NCBI GenBank assembly: GCA_020634335.1 | Contig: JACKBY010000016.1 | Location: forward strand, 8,400-72,399 | Source of the DNA: Promineifilum sp. | GTDB taxonomy: Bacteria; Chloroflexota; Anaerolineae; Promineifilales; Promineifilaceae | DNA length: 64,000 nt | Reading direction: 5' to 3' | Shown here: positions 47,158 to 55,671 of the stretch, piece by piece | Numbering within the stretch: the first letter of the stretch is position 1 | How the letters are laid out: each line of letters opens with the position of its first letter | Notes under the pieces: generated by a model | Databases searched by the model: none | Told to the model about the DNA's origin: nothing | Seen by the model: the letters and a program-made list of their open reading frames with translations, nothing else | Position numbers and translations under genes: made by a program

Positions 47158-48591
47158 ATGCTCAGTTTGCGGAGTCAGTTCATCCTCAGCCACATTTTGC
47201 CCTTCCTGCTCATCCTGCCCCTGGCCGGACTGGTCATTCTCTATCTTGCCGAGACTCAGATCGTCTTGGTCGAGTTGTCTGACACCTTGGAGGAGCAAGC
47301 GGCGCTCATCGCCGCTGCCGTGGCCGAGCAGACGGACGTTATGGCCGACGCCGAAGCCGCGCAGCGCTTTGTCGACGACGTCGGCCGCCTGATCGACGGT
47401 GACGTCTACCTGTTAGACGCCGGCGGCCGCGTGCTGGCCGTGGAAAACGACCGCGCCGCCACGCCGGAGATGCTCGGCGTCGGAGATATACTGGACGGCG
47501 ACGAGGGCGATCCGGCTGCCACCGTCCGGGTTTCCACAGTCTATGGCCTGCTGGCTCAATCGGGTGAGGCGGTCGCCCCGGTGCTCGACATCGATGAGCA
47601 ACTAATCGGTATCGTCGGAGTGCGCGAGTCGATTACCGGCATCGCTGCGGCGTTTGGCCCGCTGCGGCGGCTGGTGGCCTTCACCGTGTTGGGAGGCGCG
47701 TTGCTGGGCATCCTGCTCGGGTATGGACTGGCCGGGCGGCTGGCCGGGCCAATCGATCGCACCGTGGACGCCGTTGAGCGCATCGGCCGTGGTCAACAGG
47801 AGACAGCGCTGCCGTCCAGCGGCCCAATGGAGATGCGCCGCCTGACCGAGGCCGTCAATACTCTGGCGGCCCGGCTGCACGCGCTGGAAGAGATGCGCCG
47901 GCGTTCTTTTGCCAACATCGTTCACGAATTGGGACGACCGCTGGGGGCTGTGCTGGCCGCTGTCGAGGTTTTGCGCGGGGCCCCCGGCGACGATCCGGCC
48001 ATTCGCGCCGAGTTGCTGTCTGGCGTTCACCAGGAAATTAAGACTCTGGAGCCGCTGCTCGACGACATGGCGCAACTCCACGCCGAGGCTACGGGCAGCA
48101 TCCGTCTGGATCGGCGGCCGGTGGCTTTGTCGCCCTGGCTCAACGAGACTGCCCGGCTGTGGCGCGAGGCTGTTACGGCCAAGGGGCTGGTCTGGGTGAT
48201 GGAGATTCCCGACGATCTCCCCGAGGTCACTATCGACCCGCAACGCCTGGCGCAGGTCGTCGGGAATCTGATCAGCAACGCCGTAAAGTACACCGACAGC
48301 GGTGGGGTGGCCGTGTCGGCCACGGCCAACGAGCGCGAGGTTCGCATCGCCATCGCCGACACAGGGCCGGGCATCGCTGCGGACGAGCAAACCCGGGTGT
48401 TCGATCCCTTCTATCGCGGCCGTATCCCGCAACGCACGACTGAGGGGTTGGGCGTGGGGCTGGCTATTGCCCGCAGCCTGACCGAGGCCCACGGTGGCCG
48501 TCTGACTCTCGACAGCGCCCCCGGCCGCGGCAGCGTTTTCACGATTCACCTGAGGCGCGAAGAGGCGCCAACCACGACCGCCGCTGATTAG
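47158..48591 (+). CDS. Membrane histidine kinase, partner of response regulator
   Basis: A 477-residue sensor kinase. TM1 about residues 10-32, a periplasmic sensor of roughly 130 residues, TM2 (about 165-190, LVAFTVLGGALLGILLGYGL), HAMP (AGPIDRTVDAVERIG), H-box with His in FANIVHELGRPLG (about residue 257), N-box NLISNAVKYT, G1 ADTGPGIA, G2 GLGVGLAIARSL. The H-box has Gly-Arg in place of the usual Arg-Thr (HELRTPL). Follows the regulator with a 13-bp gap. Confidence 0.95.
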   Translation: MLSLRSQFILSHILPFLLILPLAGLVILYLAETQIVLVELSDTLEEQAALIAAAVAEQTDVMADAEAAQRFVDDVGRLIDGDVYLLDAGGRVLAVENDRAATPEMLGVGDILDGDEGDPAATVRVSTVYGLLAQSGEAVAPVLDIDEQLIGIVGVRESITGIAAAFGPLRRLVAFTVLGGALLGILLGYGLAGRLAGPIDRTVDAVERIGRGQQETALPSSGPMEMRRLTEAVNTLAARLHALEEMRRRSFANIVHELGRPLGAVLAAVEVLRGAPGDDPAIRAELLSGVHQEIKTLEPLLDDMAQLHAEATGSIRLDRRPVALSPWLNETARLWREAVTAKGLVWVMEIPDDLPEVTIDPQRLAQVVGNLISNAVKYTDSGGVAVSATANEREVRIAIADTGPGIAADEQTRVFDPFYRGRIPQRTTEGLGVGLAIARSLTEAHGGRLTLDSAPGRGSVFTIHLRREEAPTTTAAD

Positions 48592-48654
48592 CGTTGGGGG
48601 CACACGGCTCGGCTCTGCTTATGCACTTCTAAGCACGAAAAATGGCGGCATCCC

Positions 48655-49236
48655 CTAAGCCGGTTGTCGTGCGGCGTGGGCCTGGCGGACGATCTCGGCT
48701 ATTTGCCCCAGATGGTCATCATCGTGGAACAACCCCATGGCGAAGCGGGCGACGGCATTCATCGAACCGCGCAACCAGCGATAATTGATCGTCAGATCGA
48801 GATCGGGCTCATCCGGCCACACGTCCAGCGTCGCCAGCCGCATGCGGCGGCTCTCCTCCAGCCGAGCGCGCACCTGGGCAATAGTCGTCACCGTTTGCCA
48901 GGGCGTCTCGTAGCGCGAACGTCCTTCGCGGTCGATGCCCCGCGCCTGCTCGGCGGCCAGAAATGCCTTCTCCTCCGAGGAGGCGGTGACGTGGACGATG
49001 ACATGGCCCAGCGTCCAGGCCAGGTTGGCCTCGCTCGCGTCGGCGGCATACTTGTCCTCGGCTGCCGGGTCGTCGGGCACAAAAGTCACGTCGGCATCGG
49101 TGCAATCGGCAATGAGCGCCAGTTGGTGGTCGATCATCTCGTTGGTCAGATCGCGCAGATCATCGACGGTCAGGCCGCTCATCAGGTCATCCAGAGTCGC
49201 CTGGCGATTGCGCAGGCGTGCAAAGTCGAGCATCAA
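48655..49236 (-). CDS. DinB-fold (YfiT-like) protein
   Basis: A 193-residue four-helix-bundle protein. It carries LAWTLGHVIVHVTASSEEKAF, and MGLFHDDDHLGQIAEIVRQA at the end, the helix His-x-x-x and HxxxHxxxxxE pattern of DinB-fold metalloenzymes (thiol-dependent transferases and others). Function beyond fold is unknown. Two ATGs (49236, 49233) compete. Downstream of the P450 gene but on its own. Confidence 0.85.
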   Translation of the reverse strand: MMLDFARLRNRQATLDDLMSGLTVDDLRDLTNEMIDHQLALIADCTDADVTFVPDDPAAEDKYAADASEANLAWTLGHVIVHVTASSEEKAFLAAEQARGIDREGRSRYETPWQTVTTIAQVRARLEESRRMRLATLDVWPDEPDLDLTINYRWLRGSMNAVARFAMGLFHDDDHLGQIAEIVRQAHAARQPA

Positions 49237-49464
49237 AAAACTCCTTGGTCAGAAATGATTGGCCGCCTTCCCGAATTCTCGCGGCCATGTAAATAAGGTT
49301 TTAGCAATACCGGCTGTGAACGCCAAGCCGTTGATGGATCGAACAATTGGCGACTGTGCCGGGCGTATGACAGCAATTAATTCTCTTGATGGATTTAAAC
49401 CGTGGCGCAAGCTTTCCGCCGGCGGGCGGTGGAACGCCAACCTGAAAAGCTTGCGCCAAGGGCA

Positions 49465-50856
49465 CTAATGCACAGGGCAGCCGGCGGCGGCCGGGGCTGC
49501 GACCTTCTCTTTCTCCAATTGCGGCTTGCGAAGGTAACGGATGATCGTCGGCGTCGGCCGGTTGGCCCCTGTGCCGCGCGCCACGTCCGGCCGCTGCGTA
49601 ACCAGTTCCAGATCGAACTGCTGCAACAGCAGCGTGGTGATGACCGAAATCTCGTTGTTGGCGAAGTTCATGCCCGTGCACTTGTGCACGCCGCCGCCGA
49701 AACCGATCAGCGCGAAGCGGTCGGATTTATCCTCCTCGCGGCCGGGGGCGTAGCGCAGGGGATCATAAAAGTCCGGCTCGGCGAACACGTCGGGCAGGCG
49801 GTGCGCCACCTCGCCGGCCACCTGCACCTTCCAGCCGGCGGGGATGTGATAACCGCCGATATCGATGGCTTCGTCCACGTCCCGCAGCAGCATATCGGCC
49901 GACGGCCGCAAGCGCTCCGTCTCGGTGACGGCATAGCCCAGATGCGTCAGCGCGTGCAACGTCTTGCCCGTCACCGGCTCGCCGTAGGGCGCGAACGCCT
50001 CGATCTCGGCCAGCACCCGCTGGAGATACTCCGGATGTTGCAGCAGCAGGATGACGTTCCAGGCGGCTTGCCCAGCCGTCGTCTCGTGCCCGGCGAACAT
50101 GAGGCCCAGCATCAGGTTGAGCAACACATCGTCCTCAATCGATTCCTGCGTATCGGTGTAGCGGGAGTTGACGAAGTCCTGCAGGAAATCGTCGTAGTCA
50201 TCGGGATGCGCGCGGCGCTCGTCGAGAATGGGCTGCAGGATGGCCAGCATCCGGGCGCGCGCCCGGTCGCGCCGCCAGAACTTGGGCAGCGGCAGATTGG
50301 GCGGCAGGATGGGATCGAGGCCCTGGGTCAGGTCCTGATACAGGTCCCAAAACTCGCGCCCGGCCTCTTCCTGGAACCGCTCGCCCATGAGCGCGTGGCC
50401 GGCCACTTCCTGGGCCAGGCGGCTCATGGTCCCGACGATCTCGAATTCACCCGCGTCGCCCAGCGTGTCCAGCCACTTTTGCACTTCCCGGTCCATGACC
50501 TCGATGTAGCGCACCATCTTTTCGCGCCGGAAGGCCTGGGTAACAAACGGCTTTTGGCGCACGTACTCGTCGTGCCCAGCCATGAAGAACACCTCGCCGA
50601 AGGACGCCCGCAGAAACTTGTAGGGCGTGCCGATATTGAGGCTCTTGTCCGTCTCCATAAAAAACGTCCGGTGGTATTCGGGGCCAATGAGGACAGCCAC
50701 ATTCTGGGGCCCCAACTTGACGGTGAAGATGCGGCCCTGTTCCTCCAGGCCGCGCAGCAACAGCCCGGCGCGATTGCGGCCGAATTCGATGAGATGACCT
50801 AATCCCGGTTTGGCGCCGGACAAGACCGGCGGCGTGGGCAGTTCTTGATGCTCCAT
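49465..50856 (-). CDS. Cytochrome P450, CYP51-like
   Basis: A 463-residue soluble P450. I-helix LGLMFAGHETTAG, K-helix ExxR (TETERLRPSADML), heme loop FGGGVHKCTGMNFA with Cys393. The heme loop and I-helix match bacterial CYP51-like (sterol demethylase-like) and related groups better than CYP107. It ends AAGCPVH, a C-terminal CPVH tail. No ferredoxin or reductase gene is adjacent. TetR gene 154 bp upstream, same strand, may control it. Substrate unknown. Confidence 0.92.
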   Translation of the reverse strand: MEHQELPTPPVLSGAKPGLGHLIEFGRNRAGLLLRGLEEQGRIFTVKLGPQNVAVLIGPEYHRTFFMETDKSLNIGTPYKFLRASFGEVFFMAGHDEYVRQKPFVTQAFRREKMVRYIEVMDREVQKWLDTLGDAGEFEIVGTMSRLAQEVAGHALMGERFQEEAGREFWDLYQDLTQGLDPILPPNLPLPKFWRRDRARARMLAILQPILDERRAHPDDYDDFLQDFVNSRYTDTQESIEDDVLLNLMLGLMFAGHETTAGQAAWNVILLLQHPEYLQRVLAEIEAFAPYGEPVTGKTLHALTHLGYAVTETERLRPSADMLLRDVDEAIDIGGYHIPAGWKVQVAGEVAHRLPDVFAEPDFYDPLRYAPGREEDKSDRFALIGFGGGVHKCTGMNFANNEISVITTLLLQQFDLELVTQRPDVARGTGANRPTPTIIRYLRKPQLEKEKVAAPAAAGCPVH

Positions 50857-51010
50857 TGTCTACTCCTCGCGTGCGGAGGCGGGCCGCAGCCAGCCACCCG
50901 GCCGGCGCACGCATGATTACCACATGAATTGTTCAGGATGAGGATGCGATCAGGCAGCTCGCCCCGGCATCCCGCCCCGGCATCCCGGCCACGACACGCC
51001 CCACTCACAC

Positions 51011-51601
51011 TCAAACAGCTTCAGCATCGAGGATGGTCAAAATCATTTCGGCCGTCCCGTTCAATTGCTCTCGATCAGGATAAAATTTAGCCATCAGCGC
51101 CAGCGTATAGACGCCGAACAACAGGTAGCGTGCCAATTCGGCCGGTGTGCGCGCGGTCGTGATGTCGCCGTCGGCCTGCGCCCCGGCCAGCCGTTCGGCC
51201 AGCATGGCGCACACGTCGTCGAAATGCTCTTGCAGCCGGCGGGCGATCGTGGCGTCGCGGCCGCCCATCTCGACGGCCGCGTTGAGCGTGAACGAGCCCA
51301 GGTTGTCGGCGGCCAACAGGCCACCGATCAGCTCGGCGAACATGAAGGCCAGCAACGGCCGGATGGGTTGCTCGACGCTGAGGAAGGCCGCGAACTGCTC
51401 GCGCTCGATGGCGCGATACTGGTCCAGCGCCGCGCCGTACAGCTCATACTTGTCGCCGAAAGTGGCGTAGAGGCTGCTCGTGCTGATGCCGGTGCGGGCG
51501 GTCAGGTCACGGACAGAGGTAGCCTCATAACCGTTTTCCCAGAACAGGGTCATGGCCTTTTCGAGTGTTCTTGCTTCGTTGAATGCCTTAGGGCGTGCCA
51601 T
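51011..51601 (-). CDS. TetR/AcrR-family repressor
   Basis: A 196-residue regulator: N-terminal helix-turn-helix (ARTLEKAMTLFWENGYEATS, ARTGISTSSLYATFGDKYEL) and an all-helical ligand domain. Starts at ATG 51601 with no Shine-Dalgarno and a -10 box 8 nt upstream. It precedes the P450 gene on the same strand; a palindrome ATCTGCGCAGAT lies 44 bp upstream and is a candidate own-operator. Ligand unknown. Confidence 0.93.
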   Translation of the reverse strand: MARPKAFNEARTLEKAMTLFWENGYEATSVRDLTARTGISTSSLYATFGDKYELYGAALDQYRAIEREQFAAFLSVEQPIRPLLAFMFAELIGGLLAADNLGSFTLNAAVEMGGRDATIARRLQEHFDDVCAMLAERLAGAQADGDITTARTPAELARYLLFGVYTLALMAKFYPDREQLNGTAEMILTILDAEAV

Positions 51602-51609
51602 ACAGGAGA

Positions 51610-51656
51610 GTATAACAAAATTGGAACGGTCGATTCAATACCAAATCTGCGCAGAT
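51610..51656 (-). promoter_or_regulatory. tetR promoter and palindrome
   Basis: Minus strand: -35 TTGAAT (51633-51638), 17-nt spacer, -10 TTATAC (51610-51615); transcription would start at or next to the ATG at 51601 (leaderless). ATCTGCGCAGAT (51645-51656), a 12-bp perfect palindrome, is just upstream of the -35 and between the divergent genes. Confidence 0.65.
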
Positions 51657-51716
51657 ATCAATCGTTAACGTGTGTATAATCTAGACATCCGCATTCCCGG
51701 CAACATGGAGGCTGTC

Positions 51717-52256
51717 GTGATACAAATCAGACGCATGATCGTCATCTTGGCTACCGTCACAGTGGCGCTAACCGGCCTGTGGCAAGTGGGCCGGCTATGG
51801 GACGCCGGCGTCGCTGCGGCTTCACCTCTGCTGACGCCGACTCTGGAAGCCTCGCCCAGCCCAACGCCGACAGGCACACCCGTCTTCTCGGCCACGTTAT
51901 CCATCGTACCCGACAGAACGTCGCTGCGCGTTGGGGAAACCCTGACACTGGTGGCCGATATCGACGTCAGTGAGGGCTGCCAGTACCCTATACTCGAGCT
52001 GTCGCTGTATCAGGCCACGGATGAGCCGCCTATCTTTGCCCACATTGACCCGCCGGCCGATCTGCTTACCGCACCTATCACACTGCCATCGGCCTGGACC
52101 TTCCGGGCCACTCATCCGGGCACGGCCACATTTGACGCCCGGTCATACGGTGAGCGATATTGCAATGACTTCTGGAACTGGCACTATTTGTCCGGCCAGT
52201 CGGAGCCGATCCGCGTTGACCCGGCGGCCGCGTGGTTGCCGCTGGTCAGCCGCTAA
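51717..52256 (+). CDS. Small secreted protein ending in WLPLVSR
   Basis: A 179-residue protein starting at GTG 51717 behind GGAGG (5 nt). Signal-like segment MIVILATVTVALTGLW, then a Pro/Thr-rich linker (TPTLEASPSPTPTGTP) and a beta-rich domain LSIVPDRTSLRVGETLTLVADID with two Cys (CQYP, YCNDF). Ends AAWLPLVSR. The family is unknown; it looks like one extracellular Ig-like module behind a spacer. A TATAAT box lies at 51675-51680. Confidence 0.7.
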   Translation: MIQIRRMIVILATVTVALTGLWQVGRLWDAGVAAASPLLTPTLEASPSPTPTGTPVFSATLSIVPDRTSLRVGETLTLVADIDVSEGCQYPILELSLYQATDEPPIFAHIDPPADLLTAPITLPSAWTFRATHPGTATFDARSYGERYCNDFWNWHYLSGQSEPIRVDPAAAWLPLVSR

Positions 52257-52281
52257 TCCAACGACGCACGAGGATTTACCT

Positions 52282-52794
52282 ATGGAAATCACCATCCGCC
52301 GCGCCACGCCCGACGACGCCGAAGATATTGCGCGCATCTTCGACACGCCGCGCGCCTTGCGCGGCACGTTGCAAGTTCCCTACACCTCGGTCGAGTTTCG
52401 CCGCCGGCGCATGTCGGAGGTGGACGACACCCTCTACCCGCTGGCGGCCGTGGTCGACGGCGAGGTGGTCGGCCAATTGACACTCCACGGCATCACCCGG
52501 CCGCGCCGCAAGCACGCCGCCGGTTTGGGCATGGCCGTGCGCGACGATATGCAAGGCCAGGGCGTGGGCACGGCGCTCATGCAGGCCTGCGTCGACCTGG
52601 CCGACAACTGGCTCAACATCCACCGGCTGGAGCTGGATGTCTTCGTCGACAACGAGCCGGCCATCCGCCTCTATCACAAATTCGGTTTCGTCACCGAGGG
52701 GCGGCTGGTCGATTACGGCTTCCGCGACGGCGAATACGTCGACGTCTTTGTGATGGGACGGATTCGACCGGCCGGGCCAAGCAAGAGGCAATAG
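52282..52794 (+). CDS. GNAT-family acetyltransferase
   Basis: A 170-residue N-acetyltransferase. Acetyl-CoA pyrophosphate loop in VRDDMQGQGVGTALMQA (Q-x-x-G-x-G/A) and the later LELDVFVDNEPAIRLYHKFGF segment, the classic GNAT motif B. ATG at 52282 behind GAGG. Downstream of the secreted-protein gene. Acceptor unknown. Confidence 0.92.
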   Translation: MEITIRRATPDDAEDIARIFDTPRALRGTLQVPYTSVEFRRRRMSEVDDTLYPLAAVVDGEVVGQLTLHGITRPRRKHAAGLGMAVRDDMQGQGVGTALMQACVDLADNWLNIHRLELDVFVDNEPAIRLYHKFGFVTEGRLVDYGFRDGEYVDVFVMGRIRPAGPSKRQ

Positions 52795-52797
52795 TTT

Positions 52798-52848
52798 ATC
52801 CGCAGAGTTCGCAGATTGCCTTGAGTGCAATCTGCGAACTCTGCGGAT
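52798..52848. terminator. 22-bp perfect hairpin downstream of GNAT gene
   Basis: Arms at 52798-52819 and 52827-52848 are perfectly complementary over 22 bp with a 7-nt loop (CTTGAGT). No T tract follows. Begins 4 bp after the GNAT stop. Same words (CGCAGATT, TTCGCAG) as the weaker hairpin at 11995. Confidence 0.7.
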
Positions 52849-52897
52849 CACTGCCCTAAATATCCTCTTCCCCGTCTTTTGATATACAATCCGCATC

Positions 52898-53398
52898 ATG
52901 GCCGACTTTCAACTGCGCATCGGCGACGAGCAACGCGATTTCAGCAGCGCCCGACAGGGCGACCGGCTTACGCTGGAGCATGATGGCCTTGCGGTCGACG
53001 TCACCGTGCTGCGCCGCGACGGCGACAAGCTGTTACTCGAAATCGCCCACCCCGACGGAACGCGGTCGCGCGTCCGGCTGATCGGCGCGCGCCGCGGCGA
53101 CCAGCGGTTGCTGTGGATCGACGGCCGCACGCTGAGCGCCACGCGCGCCCGCCGCCATGCCGCGGCCGCGTCACCGGTCGACGGCTCGCTGGCCGCGGCC
53201 ATCCCCGCCGTCGTGTCGCAGCTACTGGTGGCCGTGGGCGACATCGTCGAGACGGGCGACAAGCTCATCCTGCTGGAGTCGATGAAAATGGTCATCCCTA
53301 TTCTGGCCCCCCACGGAGGCCGCGTGACCCACATCCATTGCGCCCCCGGCGATTCTGTGCCGGCGGGCGTGCCGTTGCTGGAGATTGAACCCGCATGA
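52898..53398 (+). CDS. Stand-alone biotin carboxyl carrier-like protein
   Basis: A 166-residue protein whose C-terminal half is a biotinyl domain: SPVDGSLAAAIPAVVSQLLV and LILLESMKMVIPILAPHGGRV, with the biotin-accepting Lys in ESMKM. The N-terminal half is beta-rich, as in acyl-CoA carboxylase carrier subunits. It has no carboxylase or transferase neighbour. TACAAT at 52885-52890 lies 7 nt before the ATG, so the transcript looks leaderless. The next gene overlaps by 4 bp (ATGA). Confidence 0.85.
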   Translation: MADFQLRIGDEQRDFSSARQGDRLTLEHDGLAVDVTVLRRDGDKLLLEIAHPDGTRSRVRLIGARRGDQRLLWIDGRTLSATRARRHAAAASPVDGSLAAAIPAVVSQLLVAVGDIVETGDKLILLESMKMVIPILAPHGGRVTHIHCAPGDSVPAGVPLLEIEPA

Positions 53399-54498
53399 AT
53401 TCCGAACGATTGCAGCGCCTCACCCAACAGATCGCCGCCCATGGCCTGGACGGCCTGGCCCTCGTGCCCGGCCCGAACCTGTTCTACGTCAGCGGCATCC
53501 ACACCCATATGAGCGAACGGCCGGTCGTCCTGTTCTTGCCCGCCGATGACGACCCGGCCATCATCATCCCCACCCTGGAAGCCATGAAAGCCCAGGATGC
53601 CGGCATCCCCGCCGAACGCATCTTCGACTGGAACGACGCCGAGGGCTACCACGGGGCTTTCCAGCAAGCCTGCGCCCACCTGGAACTGGCCGACTACATG
53701 CTGGGCGTCGAGGCGCTGCACATGCGTGTGCTGGAGATGCAACTGCTCCAGCGCTACGCACCCGGCTTGCAGATCGCCCACGCCGAACCAGCGCTGTCAG
53801 CCCTGCGCTCGGTAAAAGATGCGGCCGAGATCGCCGCCATGGAGAAGGCCATCGCCATCGCCGAGAAATCGCTGGGCCGGATCGTGCCACGTATCAAAGT
53901 CGGACTCAGCGAACGCCAGATCGCTGCCATGCTGACCCAGGAGCTGTTAGCCTCCGGCGCGGACAGCATCGCCTTCGGGCCTATTGTCTCCAGCGGGCCG
54001 AACAGCGCCTCGCCTCATGCCGTGCCCACCAACCGCACGATCCGCCCCGGCGATTTGCTGGTGATCGACTGGGGCGTCTACGTCGACGATTACCCATCCG
54101 ACATCACGCGCACCTTCGCGGTCGGACCGATTGACGACGAGTTGCGCCGCATCTATGAAGTCGTGAAGATGGCCAACGAAGAAGCGCGAAAGGCGGTGCG
54201 GCCCGGCGTCAGCGGGCAGGAGATCGACCGGGTAGCCCGCGAGGTCATCGAGGACGCCGGTTACGGCGAATACTTTTTCCACCGCACCGGCCACGGGCTG
54301 GGGCTGGAAGTCCACGAAACGCCGGACATGAGCCAGGTTAACGATGCGCCCATCGCCCCCGGCAACGTTTTCACCATTGAGCCGGGTATCTATCTGACCG
54401 GCCACGGCGGCGTGCGCATCGAGGACAATGTGCTGGCGACGGCCGACGGCAGCCGGACCATGACCAGTTATAGTCGAGAGCTAATCACCGTCGGCTGA
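53395..54498 (+). CDS. M24 family Xaa-Pro dipeptidase/aminopeptidase
   Basis: A 367-residue metallopeptidase of the creatinase/pepQ fold. Two-metal ligands: Asp in IDWGVYVDDYPSDITRTF (two), His in HRTGHGLGLEVHE, Glu in TIEPGIYL and VRIEDNVL. N-terminal creatinase domain GLALVPGPNLFYVSGIHTHM. ATG overlaps the biotin carrier gene by 4 bp. Specificity (Xaa-Pro dipeptides or other) is not resolvable. A hairpin follows the stop. Confidence 0.93.
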   Translation: MNSERLQRLTQQIAAHGLDGLALVPGPNLFYVSGIHTHMSERPVVLFLPADDDPAIIIPTLEAMKAQDAGIPAERIFDWNDAEGYHGAFQQACAHLELADYMLGVEALHMRVLEMQLLQRYAPGLQIAHAEPALSALRSVKDAAEIAAMEKAIAIAEKSLGRIVPRIKVGLSERQIAAMLTQELLASGADSIAFGPIVSSGPNSASPHAVPTNRTIRPGDLLVIDWGVYVDDYPSDITRTFAVGPIDDELRRIYEVVKMANEEARKAVRPGVSGQEIDRVAREVIEDAGYGEYFFHRTGHGLGLEVHETPDMSQVNDAPIAPGNVFTIEPGIYLTGHGGVRIEDNVLATADGSRTMTSYSRELITVG

Positions 54499-54506
54499 TA
54501 AGGGGG

Positions 54507-54536
54507 AAGGATGAAGCTCTTTCGTTTTTCATCCTT
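54507..54536 (+). terminator. Terminator-like hairpin after M24 gene
   Basis: AAGGATGAA (54507-54515) pairs with TTCATCCTT (54528-54536), 12-nt loop including CGTTT. Repeats of ATCCTTCATCC continue to 54556, so other registers are possible. Between convergent M24 and dinB genes. Confidence 0.5.
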
Positions 54537-54559
54537 CATCCCTTATCCTTCATCCCTTC

Positions 54560-55612
54560 CTAAAACAGCCCCAATTGCCGGCCCTCGCCGGCCACCAGTG
54601 ATGCCGCGCCGACGCCCAGCAGGCGCATAGGCCGCCCCACGGGCCAGTTCTCGCGCCAAATCACGTCGGCTACACGAAATACTGTGGCTGCGTCGTCCGT
54701 CCCCACCGCCAGTGACCGCTGCCGGGTAAATGTGGTGAAGTCCGACCAGCGAAATTTGACACGGATCGTGTGGGCCAGCAGGTTGCTTTTCGCCAGTTCA
54801 TCGGCCACATCGGCCGACATCCGTCGCAGGTGCTCTCTCAAAACCTCGGCGTCGGCCACGTCGCGGCTGAACGTCCATTCCTGGCTGATGCTCTTGGGCG
54901 GGCCGCGGTCTGGCTGCACCGGCCGCTCGTCCTCGCCGCGAGCGCGACGCAAAAGGCTGTCGGTATCGCGGCCAAAGCGCTCCCGCAGGCGATCCGGGTC
55001 GGCGGCGGCCAACTGGCCGCAGGTCGTGATGCCCAGCGCCGCCAGCCGTTCGGCCGTGCGCGGGCCAATCCCCCAGATGGCGCGCACCGGCTGTGGGGCC
55101 AAAAAGGCAGCTTCCTCGCCGGGCGACACGATGGTCAGGCCGCGCGGCTTGTTGAAGTCCGATGCCACCTTGGCCACCAGCTTGCTCGTAGCCAGCCCCA
55201 CCGATGCCGGCAGATTCATCTCCGCCGGCATCCGTTCGCGAATCTCCCCGGCGGGCGCGACCGGATCGGCCAAACCGCTGAGGTCGATATAGGCCTCGTC
55301 GACGCTCATTTTCTCCAGCGGCCCATAGTGGCCGAGCAAGGCCATAACCCCCCGCGAGCATTCGCGGATGCGCGTCCAGTTGGCAGCGACGACCTTTAAT
55401 TGGGGGCAGAGCCGCAACGCCTGGGAGGTGGGCATGGCCGAGCGCACGCCGAACTGCCGGGCCTCGTAGCTGGCCGAAGTGACAACGCCGCGCTCGTCCG
55501 GCATCCCGCCCACGGCCAGCGGTATGCCGGTGTCCTCAGGATGGTCAAGCAGATGGACGTTGACGAAGAAGGCGTCCATATCGACGTGGAGGATGGCGCG
55601 AGACCAGGACAT
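54560..55612 (-). CDS. dinB: DNA polymerase IV (Y-family)
   Basis: A 350-residue translesion polymerase. Catalytic Asp sites in HVDMDAFF (about residue 10) and SVDEAYIDLSG (about 103-112); steric-gate/primer region SYEARQFGVRSAM; little-finger domain with FRWSDFTTFTRQRS. C-terminus has a QLGLF clamp-binding motif (VAGEGRQLGLF). Length fits Pol IV. No RecA or LexA genes nearby. Confidence 0.96.
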   Translation of the reverse strand: MSWSRAILHVDMDAFFVNVHLLDHPEDTGIPLAVGGMPDERGVVTSASYEARQFGVRSAMPTSQALRLCPQLKVVAANWTRIRECSRGVMALLGHYGPLEKMSVDEAYIDLSGLADPVAPAGEIRERMPAEMNLPASVGLATSKLVAKVASDFNKPRGLTIVSPGEEAAFLAPQPVRAIWGIGPRTAERLAALGITTCGQLAAADPDRLRERFGRDTDSLLRRARGEDERPVQPDRGPPKSISQEWTFSRDVADAEVLREHLRRMSADVADELAKSNLLAHTIRVKFRWSDFTTFTRQRSLAVGTDDAATVFRVADVIWRENWPVGRPMRLLGVGAASLVAGEGRQLGLF

Positions 55613-55671
55613 GGGGAAATGACAAATGACGAATGACGAATGGGGACAATTCCCGATTCGCTTTTCGGAAT
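55613..55671. other. Short ATGACGAATG-type simple-sequence tract
   Basis: GACAAATGACGAATGACGAATGGGG repeats the GACGAAT word and is followed by a GGGGACAATTCCC dyad. Same word type as the hairpin at 33510-33553. Lies between dinB and the PucC-like gene. Confidence 0.4.
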
